From Halorussus salinus (GTDB taxonomy: Archaea; Halobacteriota; Halobacteria; Halobacteriales; Haladaptataceae), in NCBI RefSeq assembly GCF_004765815.2, contig NZ_ML974127.1, positions 536,927 to 600,926 of the forward strand: 64,000 nucleotides of DNA, given 5' to 3'. The notes beneath the pieces are model-generated. The model ran no database searches. It was not told the origin of the DNA and saw only the letters and a program-made list of their open reading frames with translations. Below, piece by piece: positions 1 to 7,908 of this stretch; positions within the stretch are counted from its first letter, which is position 1, and each line of letters starts with the position of its first letter. The position numbers were made by a program, and so were the translations under genes.

Positions 1-88
1 GGGGGGGGGGCCTGTGGTGGGGGGTGGGCGCGTGGGGGCTCGTGGGCGCCCCCCGGGGGGGGGGGCGCCCCCCCCCCCCCCCCCCACG
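1..88. other. Poly-G/poly-C low-complexity tract at the window edge
   Basis: The first 88 bases are almost only G and C homopolymer runs: ten G, then mixed G with short breaks, eleven or more G around 55-65, and more than fifteen C around 68-85. This falls inside the reading frame of scpA, where it would encode implausible poly-glycine/poly-proline. It looks like low-quality sequence at a contig end rather than biology. No feature is claimed within it. Confidence 0.7.
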
Positions 89-341
89 ACTCGGGGGCTT
101 CGGCGGCGTCCCCCTCGCTGTCGCCGAACGGGTCGCCAGATTCGCCCTCGCGTCTCCGTTTCTCCTCGTCGTGGCCCGCGATGTTCAGCGAGAACTCGTC
201 GTCGCCGTCGTCCGCTTCGCCACCGGCGGCCTCTGTATCGCTCGCGGCTTCGCCGCTCGCGTTTCGAGACTCCTTCGGAGTCTCGCTACTCGCGGTTTCA
301 TCGCTCGTGTTCCGAGGTTCCTCCGGAACCTCGCTAGTCAT
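1..341 (-). CDS. scpA: Segregation and condensation protein A (ScpA/kleisin), N-terminal part only
   Basis: ScpA is the kleisin that bridges the Smc head domains in the chromosome-organising condensin complex. The frame opens with ATG at 341, overlapping the last bases of smc (stop at 334-336), so the two are translationally coupled. The visible start is MTSEVPEEPRNTSDE, followed by an acidic low-complexity leader and the motif LNIAGHDEEKRR (around residues 53-64), which resembles the LNLAGHE-type start of haloarchaeal ScpA. The conserved kleisin body (usually beginning PVELLV) is not visible because the frame enters the G/C homopolymer tract at about base 88. The call rests mainly on position after smc plus that short motif. 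The gene is truncated by the window. Confidence 0.75.
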   Translation of the reverse strand, partial: MTSEVPEEPRNTSDETASSETPKESRNASGEAASDTEAAGGEADDGDDEFSLNIAGHDEEKRRREGESGDPFGDSEGDAAEAPESWGGGGGAPPPPGGAHEPPRAHPPPQAPP

Positions 342-3300
342 CCGCGGGCACCTCCTCGTCGCCGTCGCCCAACTGGATGCCGGTCACGGTACTCACGTTG
401 TCGCCCTGCATCGTGACGCCGATGGCGCGCTCCGAACGCTCCATCATCGCCGAGCGGTGGGAGACGACGACGAACTGGGCGTCGCCCGCGAGTTCGTCCA
501 CCATCTCGCCGACGCGCTCGGCGTTCGCGGCGTCGAGGAACGCGTCCACCTCGTCCAGCGCGTAGAACGGCGCGGGGTTGAACCGCTGGATGGCGAAGAT
601 GAAGGCGAGCGCGGTCAGACTCTTCTCGCCGCCCGACATCGCGTCGAGGCGCTGGATGGGCTTGTCGCCCGGTTGGGCTTTCATCGTCAGGCCGCCGTCG
701 AATGGGTCGGCCTCGTCTTCGAGGTGGAGGGTCCCGGTCCCGTTCGACAGACGTTCGAAGATGTCCTCGAACTGCTCGTCGATCGCCTCGTAGGCGTCCA
801 TGAACGTCGCTTTCTTCTGGTCCTCGTAGGAGTCGATGCGCTCGCGGATTCCCTCGCGCTCCTCCACGAGGACCGACTTGCGCTCTTGGAGGTCGTCCAA
901 GTCCGACTTCACGTCGTCGTACTCCTCGATGGCCAGCATGTTGACCGGTTCGAGTTCTTCCATCTGGCGCTCCAGACGCTCGATGTTCTGCTCGACCTCC
1001 TTCAGGTCCGGAATCTCGTCGGCGTCGTACTCGCCGACCTGTGCTTCGAGGTCGGCGATGTCGTCTTCCAGTCGCTCGACGCTCCGACGCAGGCTTTCGA
1101 GGCGGTTCTCGACGGTCTCGACCTCCGACTTCTTCTCGTCGCGGGCCTGTTGGGCCTCCCGTAAGTCGCCCTTCACGTCCTCGCGCTCGTCTTTGAGGTC
1201 CGCGAGTTCGTCTTCGAGTTCCGCGACGGCCTCGCGCTTCTCTTCGAGGAGGGCCTCTTGGTCCTCGATTTTGCCCTCCAACTCCTCGATTCGCTCCTCC
1301 TGTTCGGCCTTGCGGTTCTGGGCCTGCTCGATGTCGTCGTGGAGGTCCTCGATGGCGTCCTCGGCGTACTGCTTTTCGAGTTGAAGTTCGTTGAGTTGGC
1401 CGTCCAACTCGTCCATCTTGCCTTCGAGTTCGTCTATCTCGTCTTCTATCTCCTCGGCCTCGGCGGTGAGTTCCGGAATCCGCGAGTCTTCGAGTTCGGT
1501 CTCCAACGCCGCGATGTCGCCTTCGATTTCGGCGATGGTCTCGTCGCGCTCGTCTATCTCGTCTTCTAACTCCTCCATCTGCTCGTTGACGGCCTCGCGC
1601 TCGGCCTCCATCGCCACGAGTTCGTCTTCGAGGTCGGCGATGCGCTCTTTGGCCGACTCGACTCGCTGTTCGGTCTCCTCGATGTCGGACTCGATGGAAC
1701 GCACTTGGTCGGTCGCGTCGCTCTTGCGGTCGCGGGCGTCGTCGAGTCGGTCGTCCACGTCGCGTAGCTCCTCGCGAATGGACTTGCGTTCGTCCTCCAA
1801 CTCGTTGATGCGCTGGGCGACCCGCTCCAGTTGGCCCTTGCCGGATTTGGAGAAGGAGTAGCGCGACCCGGACTTGGACCCGCCGGTCATCGCGCCGCTC
1901 TTCTCGACCAACTCGCCCGAGAGGGTCACGAGTCGGTAGTCGCCCATCAGGTCGCGGGCGGTCTCCATGTCCTCCACGACCAGCGTGTCGCCGAGGACGT
2001 AGGCGAACACGCCCGCGTACTGGGAATCGAAGTCCACGAGGTTGTACGCGAAGTCCACGACCCCCGGTGCCGAGGGGGCGCTCGGGAGGTTCCGCGTGTG
2101 CATCTCGGTCAGCGGGAGGAACGTCGCGCGCCCGGCGTTCCGGGATTTCAGGTACTCGATGCACGACTGGCCCACGCCGTCGTCGTCCACCACGACGTTG
2201 GCCATCCGGCCGCCAGCCGCGGTCTCGCAGGCGGTCGCGTACTTCTGGTTCACGCCGCCTAACTGGCCGACCGTGCCGTGGACGCCCGGCTTCTCGGCGT
2301 TCAGGACGGTCGAGACCGCCCGGCCGTACGACGAGTCGCCGCTCTGTCCGGCCTTGGCTTCGAGTTCGGCGTACTCCTGCTGTTTGGCCTGAATCTCGTC
2401 CTCGACCGAATCGAGGTCGTCCTGCAACTCGCGTTTCTCCTGCTTGAGGTCGGCGACCACGTCGTCAATCTGGGCGCGGTTGCGCTCGGCCTTGGCCAAC
2501 TCGTCTTCCAAATCGTCCAGTTTCGTCTCCAACTCCGGAATCGACTCGCGGGCCTCGTCTAGCTCCGCCTCCTTCTCGCTCTCGGCGTTCGACCGGCGTC
2601 TGGACTCGTCGATGAGGCGGTCTTTCTCGCGCTGGAGGTCGTTCTTCTCACTCTTCTGGGCTTCCAGCGCCTCCTTCTTCTCGGCGAGTTCGGCCTTCAC
2701 CTCGTCGTACTCGGTGTCGATGGCGTCGATTTCGGCCTCGACCTCCGCTAACTCGGTCTCTTTCTGCTGCACGTCGGCTTTCACCGAGGACTTCTCTATC
2801 TTCAAATCGCGGATGTCCGACTCGAACTCGTCTACGTCCTCCTGCTTGCGGTCTATCTCCACGAACGCCTGTCGGCGCGTGTTCTCGGCGTCCTGAATCT
2901 TCTCGTCGGCCGACTCGATGGCGTCTTCGAGCCGGGAAATCTCGCCTTTGACCTCCTCGATTTCGCTCTTGATACGCAACTGCTCGTCTTCGCCCTTCCG
3001 CTCGATTTCGGCGTTCAGCTCCTCTAGCTCGTCTTCGAGGCGGATGACCGCGCCCTGCTTCTCGTCCAACTCGGCTTGCAGGTCGGCCAGTTCCTCCTCG
3101 CGGTCTTCGACATCCTCGCGGGTGTGCGCGAGGTCTTCGCGCTTCTCCTCTAACTCGGCGGCCTTGAGGTGCCCCTCGTACTCCTGTTTCTCGTCGCGCA
3201 GGCCCTGATATTCGAGGGCGGTCTCGCGCTCGTCGGCCAACTGGTCGAGTCGGTCCTGCTTCTCCTCGATGCGGAGTTCGGCCTCGCTGATGCGCTCTTT

Positions 3301-3915
3301 GACCGTCTCCAACTCTTCGAGTGCGTCCTCTTTCTTGGCGTCGAACTCCGCGACGCCAGCGATTTCGTCGATTATCTGGCGACGCTCGTACGGCGTCATG
3401 TTGATTATCTCGGTCACGTCGCCCTGCATGACGACGTTGTACCCCTCGGGCGTCACTCCGGCCTGCGCCAGCAGGTCTTGGATGTCCGAGAGGTTGACCG
3501 ACCGGCCGTTGAGGTAGTAGTACGAGTAGTAGTTGTCCTCGGTCTCCTTGACCCGACGCTTGATGACGATTTCGTCCACGTCGCCGACGTTCTCCGACCC
3601 GGCGGCGTTGACGACCTGCGCTCGGTCGAGGGTTCCGTCGCTGTTGTCCAACACGACTTCCACGATGGCCTCGCGTGGACCGGAGGACTCCTCGCTCCCG
3701 TCGGCGTGGCCGGGGTTGTAGATGAGGTCGGTCAGTTTCTCGGCGCGGATGCCCCGCGTTCGGGCCAACCCGAGCGCGAACAGGATGCTGTCGATGATGT
3801 TACTCTTGCCAGAGCCGTTCGGGCCGCTAACAGTGGTGAAATCCTCGTAAAATGGGATTTCGGTCCGTCGTCCGAAGCTCTTGAAGTTGTCCAAGACGAG
3901 CTTTTTGATGTGCAT
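334..3915 (-). CDS. smc: Chromosome segregation ATPase Smc
   Basis: This is the 1193-residue Smc protein, a full-length condensin ATPase that dimerises and organises the chromosome together with ScpA. The N-terminal head has Walker A GPNGSGKSN at residues 31-39. Two very long acidic coiled coils (about 170-520 and 690-1010) flank a globular hinge at about 525-685 that contains GAMTGGSKSGSR. The C-terminal head has the ABC signature MSGGEKSLTALAF and Walker B FYALDEVDAF. The start MHIKKLVLDNFKSFG is the canonical Smc beginning. It is second in an operon: a coiled-coil gene ends 21 bases upstream, and scpA overlaps its stop codon. No abnormal residues were seen in the ATPase motifs. Confidence 0.97.
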   Translation of the reverse strand: MHIKKLVLDNFKSFGRRTEIPFYEDFTTVSGPNGSGKSNIIDSILFALGLARTRGIRAEKLTDLIYNPGHADGSEESSGPREAIVEVVLDNSDGTLDRAQVVNAAGSENVGDVDEIVIKRRVKETEDNYYSYYYLNGRSVNLSDIQDLLAQAGVTPEGYNVVMQGDVTEIINMTPYERRQIIDEIAGVAEFDAKKEDALEELETVKERISEAELRIEEKQDRLDQLADERETALEYQGLRDEKQEYEGHLKAAELEEKREDLAHTREDVEDREEELADLQAELDEKQGAVIRLEDELEELNAEIERKGEDEQLRIKSEIEEVKGEISRLEDAIESADEKIQDAENTRRQAFVEIDRKQEDVDEFESDIRDLKIEKSSVKADVQQKETELAEVEAEIDAIDTEYDEVKAELAEKKEALEAQKSEKNDLQREKDRLIDESRRRSNAESEKEAELDEARESIPELETKLDDLEDELAKAERNRAQIDDVVADLKQEKRELQDDLDSVEDEIQAKQQEYAELEAKAGQSGDSSYGRAVSTVLNAEKPGVHGTVGQLGGVNQKYATACETAAGGRMANVVVDDDGVGQSCIEYLKSRNAGRATFLPLTEMHTRNLPSAPSAPGVVDFAYNLVDFDSQYAGVFAYVLGDTLVVEDMETARDLMGDYRLVTLSGELVEKSGAMTGGSKSGSRYSFSKSGKGQLERVAQRINELEDERKSIREELRDVDDRLDDARDRKSDATDQVRSIESDIEETEQRVESAKERIADLEDELVAMEAEREAVNEQMEELEDEIDERDETIAEIEGDIAALETELEDSRIPELTAEAEEIEDEIDELEGKMDELDGQLNELQLEKQYAEDAIEDLHDDIEQAQNRKAEQEERIEELEGKIEDQEALLEEKREAVAELEDELADLKDEREDVKGDLREAQQARDEKKSEVETVENRLESLRRSVERLEDDIADLEAQVGEYDADEIPDLKEVEQNIERLERQMEELEPVNMLAIEEYDDVKSDLDDLQERKSVLVEEREGIRERIDSYEDQKKATFMDAYEAIDEQFEDIFERLSNGTGTLHLEDEADPFDGGLTMKAQPGDKPIQRLDAMSGGEKSLTALAFIFAIQRFNPAPFYALDEVDAFLDAANAERVGEMVDELAGDAQFVVVSHRSAMMERSERAIGVTMQGDNVSTVTGIQLGDGDEEVPADD

Positions 3916-3936
3916 GGTTGCTCGTACGTAGGGACC

Positions 3937-4224
3937 CTAGGCGACGATGATGTCGTCGCCCAACCCGGAATCGTCCCCCGTCTCGTCTTCCTCGTGGGAC
4001 TCTTGGCTTTTAGCCTCGTCGTTTTGCTCGGTTTCGGTCGTCTGCGGTTCGGAGGCTTCCGTCTCGGTCCGTGTCCGAGTCGTCTGCTCGGCGGCGTCGG
4101 TCTCTTCGAGCGTTTCGAGTCGGTCGTGAACTTCGACTAACTCCTCGGTGAGTCCCTGAATCGTCGCTTCGAGTCGCTCGACTTTCGATTCGAGTTCCTC
4201 GACGCGCTCGGCTTGGTCGCTCAT
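3937..4224 (-). CDS. Small coiled-coil protein upstream of smc (DUF7518-like)
   Basis: A 95-residue acidic protein with a heptad-rich N-terminal half (MSDQAERVEELESKVERL and onward to about residue 50), then a low-complexity Glu/Thr/Asp tail ending GDDIIVA. I chose ATG at 4224 rather than an in-frame start 27 bases upstream because the haloarchaeal homologues I recall begin at this position and a TATA-like CGTTTATGG lies about 25 bases further upstream. It is first in the operon with smc and scpA, which suggests a condensin-linked role, but the function is unknown. The family name is recalled, not checked. Confidence 0.75.
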   Translation of the reverse strand: MSDQAERVEELESKVERLEATIQGLTEELVEVHDRLETLEETDAAEQTTRTRTETEASEPQTTETEQNDEAKSQESHEEDETGDDSGLGDDIIVA

Positions 4225-4245
4225 GTCCGTGTTGGCCCACGGCAG

Positions 4246-4256
4246 GACCATAAACG
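4246..4256 (-). promoter_or_regulatory. TATA-like box of the condensin operon
   Basis: On the minus strand the stretch CGTTTATGGTC lies about 22-32 bases before the ATG at 4224. This is the spacing expected for an archaeal TATA box driving a leaderless or nearly leaderless transcript. It is placed by position and AT content only. Confidence 0.45.
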
Positions 4257-4333
4257 TACGTCAGACACGTGTCGATAATATTACTATGTTCCCGGCGCGA
4301 CGACGATTATTTCGCGGATGGTCAGCTTCGGAG

Positions 4334-4347
4334 AGTATAAGTATTTA
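4334..4347 (+). promoter_or_regulatory. TATA-like box before the surface glycoprotein gene
   Basis: The sequence AGTATAAGTATTTA is the clearest TATA element in the divergent region between the condensin operon and the gene starting at 4376. A start site about 25 bases downstream would give a very short leader. Confidence 0.5.
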
Positions 4348-4375
4348 CTACAGGTACCTTCGATACTCTGAACAG

Positions 4376-6157
4376 ATGAACGGGGGTATCGACTCGAAGC
4401 CGCGGCGCTCACCGACGAGGTCGAAGCGGGCGCTCGCGACACTGGCCGTCGTCGGTCTGGTCGTCGCCAGCCTCGCGCCCGCCGTCGGCGTCGCCCTCGC
4501 CGACGGTAGGTCGGGCGTGAACGCACTCCCGACGACCGACGCGACTGGCTCGAACTCCCCGAACGAGACCGCCGAGGAGACCACGACTCACGAGGTCACC
4601 ATGCCGGTCGAGCGGCCGACGAAGACCTCGACCGGGCGCTTCTCGACGACCGAGTCCACCGTCGAGCGGGCCCCGACGACCGACGAGACGACGACCGAAG
4701 CGGGCGACCCCGGAGGCGGACGCGACGGTGGCCGGACCACTCCTCCCGGAGGAGAGCCGCCGGACAGCGGGTCTAACGAAACGTCTCGGAGTCCCGGACC
4801 GCCCGGCGGAGACGGGCCGCCCGACGAGAGCGGACCGCCCGACGAACGCGGTCCCCCCGACCGGAACGGGCCGCCCGGTGGCGACGACTCGTCCACGACC
4901 GAGCGACCGCCCGGTCTCGGCGGCACGCCGGACGTGACCGACCCGAGCGACCCCGACGCGGCCGACCCGCCGGGGCGAGTCGGTGGTGGCCGGACTCCAG
5001 CCGACCGACCCGCAGACCGAGACGAATCGCCGAAGAATCGCGCCGGACCGCCCGCCGACCCGCCCGGCGGTCCGGGCGACGGGAGCGACGCCCCCGGCAA
5101 TCGGTCGTTCGGCGATAACCGGACGCTTCCGGGTAATCGAACGCTTCCGGGCAATCGAACGCTTCCCGGAAACCGGACTCGCTCCGGGAATGCGACCGAA
5201 CGCGGACCGCCGGTTCGCTCCGCCGAGGCTCCGACCGTCAACGTCACCGTCGAGAACGCCTCGGCGAACGAATCGGTGGCGGTGAACGTCTCGGCGTCCC
5301 CGGACCCGAGCCGGAACGTCTCGTTCTCGACGGTGGAAGTGACGCCGACCCGGAACGCGAGTTTCACGCTGAACGTCACCGGGAGCGACCGGCCGATAGC
5401 CGAGAAGACCCCGACCGAACGCCTCTCGAACGGCACCGAACCGTTGGCGTTTCTGAGCGTGGACCACTCGCTCCCGGACAGCAACATCAGTAGCGTCAAC
5501 TTCACCTTCCGGCTCCGGCGAGACCGCGTGAACGCCTCCGAACGCGGCGACATCGCGCTCTATCGGTATCACGACGACTCGTGGAACGAACTCCCGACGA
5601 CGCTGGTCGAGACGACCGCGAACCACTACGTCTACCGCGTCCGCTCGCCCGGCCTCTCGGAGTTCGCGGCCGGGAAGAAGCGCCCGAAGTTCGAGATAAC
5701 CAACGCGACGGTCGACCTCTCGGCGCTCTCCATCGGCGACGCGCTCAAGGTGCAGGTCCGAATCTCGAACGAGGGCGACGCCGACGGGACCTTCACCGCG
5801 AAACTCGTCCTCGGCGACCAATCGGTCGCGAGTCGCCAACTCACCATCGCGGCGGGCGGGATGCGCCAGACGACCTTCGAGCGCACCGTCGCCGAACCCG
5901 GCACCTACGAGGTCTACGTCAACGACTTCCGGGTCGGCGACGTGGCGGTGAACGAGACCGACCCGACCACGGCGGCCGGAGCGACCGACGACGCGACGAG
6001 TGCGGGAGCGACCGACGACGCTACCGACCGCGACGGGACCGTCACCGACGACCGGTCGGACGAGGAGACGACCGCCGGAGCGCCCGGCTTCGGGGGTGGC
6101 GTCGCCATCGTCGCGCTCGTCGGGTCGCTCGCCGTCGCGCGCTGGCGGCGGGACTGA
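4376..6157 (+). CDS. Secreted surface protein with PGF-pre-PGF domain and PGF-CTERM anchor
   Basis: A 593-residue exported protein. ATG at 4376 gives MNGGIDSKPRR, then a basic region and a hydrophobic signal segment (about residues 20-42, ALATLAVVGLVVASLAPAVG). Residues about 70-250 form a Thr/Pro/Gly/Asp-rich stalk, including GPPDE/GPPDR repeats and four tandem copies of a GNRTLP-like hexapeptide whose NRT units are N-glycosylation sequons. Residues about 265-440 match the PGF-pre-PGF domain (VNVTVENAS at its start), followed by a CARDB-like adhesion fold (ATVDLSALSIGDALKVQVRI). The C-terminus PGFGGGVAIVALVGSLA plus WRRD is a PGF-CTERM signal, recognised in this group by archaeosortase ArtA. 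It is inferred to be a lipid-anchored cell-surface glycoprotein; ligand unknown. An in-frame ATG at 4223 is rejected because it lacks a signal peptide. Confidence 0.85.
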   Translation: MNGGIDSKPRRSPTRSKRALATLAVVGLVVASLAPAVGVALADGRSGVNALPTTDATGSNSPNETAEETTTHEVTMPVERPTKTSTGRFSTTESTVERAPTTDETTTEAGDPGGGRDGGRTTPPGGEPPDSGSNETSRSPGPPGGDGPPDESGPPDERGPPDRNGPPGGDDSSTTERPPGLGGTPDVTDPSDPDAADPPGRVGGGRTPADRPADRDESPKNRAGPPADPPGGPGDGSDAPGNRSFGDNRTLPGNRTLPGNRTLPGNRTRSGNATERGPPVRSAEAPTVNVTVENASANESVAVNVSASPDPSRNVSFSTVEVTPTRNASFTLNVTGSDRPIAEKTPTERLSNGTEPLAFLSVDHSLPDSNISSVNFTFRLRRDRVNASERGDIALYRYHDDSWNELPTTLVETTANHYVYRVRSPGLSEFAAGKKRPKFEITNATVDLSALSIGDALKVQVRISNEGDADGTFTAKLVLGDQSVASRQLTIAAGGMRQTTFERTVAEPGTYEVYVNDFRVGDVAVNETDPTTAAGATDDATSAGATDDATDRDGTVTDDRSDEETTAGAPGFGGGVAIVALVGSLAVARWRRD

Positions 6158-6185
6158 AACCTGCTTCCGCCACGGACTCCCGCGG

Positions 6186-7829
6186 TCACTCCTCGCTCGC
6201 GGGTCGCAGGTCCATCCGGACGACCGACCCGCGCGGGTCGTTCTCGGTGAACGAGAGTCGGCCGCCGGAGCGTTCGACGACCCAGTGGACGAGCCACAGG
6301 CCGAGTCCGCTCCCGTGTTCGAGGGCGGTCTCCTCGCCGTCGGTCAGGACCGCGCGCTCGTGGTCGGGGATGCCCGGTCCGTCGTCGGCGACCGCCACGC
6401 GAACCCACTCCTCGCCGTCGTCGGTGACGGAATCGACCGAAATCGACACCGTGGGGTCCGTCGCGTCGTTGTGTTCGACCGCGTTCTCACAGACGTTCTC
6501 GACCGCCGCGTCGAACGCGGGCGTGGTGACCGCGAACTGCCGGTCGGGCGCGTCGACCGACACGTCGGCGGCGGGGTACTCGTCGCGGACCACCGCCGCG
6601 GCGTCGGTGACGACGGCGGCCACGTCGGTCTCGACCGGTTCGGTACCCGACCCTTCCATACCCGCACCGAGTCGACGGGCCTTCTCGCTCAGGTCCACGA
6701 GGTCCCAGCCTCTGGCGGCGATCTTCTCGGCGGCCTCGCTGATTTCGGGGTCGTCGGACTCGTCGGCGACGTACTCGGCGTAGTTCACCACGACGGTCAT
6801 GTCGTTGCGGAGGTTGTGGCGTAAGACGCGGTTGAACACCTGAATCCGCTGTTCGCGCTCGCGGAGTTCGGTCTCGCGGTCGTCCAGCGAGTCGGCGAGG
6901 TCGGCGAACCCCTCGCGTATCTGGTGCCACTCCTCACCCGACGCGAGGTCGGGCGTCCGGTCGTAGTCACCGTCCCGGAGCGCGTCGAAGCCGTCGAGGA
7001 GCTTCTCGGCCTGCCGGATGTTGGCGTTGTACTCCCAGACGGCCACGCCGAGGACCAGCGAGAGGACGAGCGCGAGGCTCCCCGTCTGGAATATCGCCAT
7101 CTCGCGCAGGCGGGCGTCCAGTCCCGCCCGACTTCGACTGACCCGGACGGTCCACCCGGTCGAGGAGACCGTCGCGTTGGCGGCGACCTCGTCGGCGAAC
7201 GACGCCTTCGGCTCGTGGAGCGTCTGATTGCGCGCTTCGACCGCGACCGTCCGCGCGTCGGTCTCCAAGGGCTTGACCATCGTGAGGAACGTGAACTCGT
7301 TGACCGGGACTGCGGCCGCGAGGACGCCGGTTATCCGGCCCTCCTCGAAGATGGGTGCGCTGACGACGACGATGTACTGATTCGTCCCGTTGACGCGCTC
7401 GGGTTCCGTGACGTATATCTCGCCGGTTCGGGCGGGATATTGGACGTAGGTTCGGTCGCCGATGTCGTCGCCGACCGTCTCGCGGCGCACCCCCGACGTT
7501 ACGTCGCCCTCGAAAGCGACGACGGTGCCGTTGGCCGAGACGACCTGTCCGGCGAACATGTACGGGTTGGTCAGGAACTCGCGGAGGAACTCGTCGGACC
7601 GGCTGAAGTTGCTGGCCTGCGGCCGCGACGCGTAGAACCCGACGTAGTCCTTCTGGCGGCGAATCTGGGCGTCTATCTGCTCGGCGGTCTGGACCGCGGT
7701 CTGATCGACGCTCTCCTGCATTCGGGAGACGGACCGGTCTTTGGCCAGTTCGACTTGACCGTACACCACCGCAGTCAGTGCGAGCGTGACCACCAGCATC
7801 AGCACCGCGAACTTCGTCCGGACCTTCAC
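6186..7829 (-). CDS. Membrane sensor histidine kinase with extracytoplasmic sensor domain
   Basis: A 547-residue two-component sensor. GTG at 7829 (VKVRTKFAVLMLVVTLA) puts the first membrane helix at residues about 6-25; an upstream ATG would overlap gatB. Residues about 30-250 form a PDC/Cache-like extracellular domain containing GDDIGDRTYVQYPARTGE. A second helix (SLALVLSLVLGVAVWEY) and a HAMP-like linker follow. The kinase core has an H-box with RHNLRND (His at about 338), N-box VCENAVEHND, G1 DDGPGIPD and G2 GSGLGLWLVHW. It is convergent with the surface protein gene and divergent from gatB. No response regulator is adjacent, which is common for haloarchaeal kinases. The ligand is unknown. 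Confidence 0.88.
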   Translation of the reverse strand: MKVRTKFAVLMLVVTLALTAVVYGQVELAKDRSVSRMQESVDQTAVQTAEQIDAQIRRQKDYVGFYASRPQASNFSRSDEFLREFLTNPYMFAGQVVSANGTVVAFEGDVTSGVRRETVGDDIGDRTYVQYPARTGEIYVTEPERVNGTNQYIVVVSAPIFEEGRITGVLAAAVPVNEFTFLTMVKPLETDARTVAVEARNQTLHEPKASFADEVAANATVSSTGWTVRVSRSRAGLDARLREMAIFQTGSLALVLSLVLGVAVWEYNANIRQAEKLLDGFDALRDGDYDRTPDLASGEEWHQIREGFADLADSLDDRETELREREQRIQVFNRVLRHNLRNDMTVVVNYAEYVADESDDPEISEAAEKIAARGWDLVDLSEKARRLGAGMEGSGTEPVETDVAAVVTDAAAVVRDEYPAADVSVDAPDRQFAVTTPAFDAAVENVCENAVEHNDATDPTVSISVDSVTDDGEEWVRVAVADDGPGIPDHERAVLTDGEETALEHGSGLGLWLVHWVVERSGGRLSFTENDPRGSVVRMDLRPASEE

Positions 7830-7908
7830 GTTTCCTGCATCTGTTCGCTCGGGGGTAATGAACCTTCGTTCGTTAGTCTTTAGCGGCACGACCGCAAACT
7901 GGCGAGTA

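Noticed and set aside
4409-5839. 476-codon minus-strand frame opposite the surface glycoprotein gene
   Set aside because: It is antisense to a gene with a signal peptide, recognisable domains and PGF-CTERM end; the translation is Arg/Gly-rich and unlike any haloarchaeal protein.
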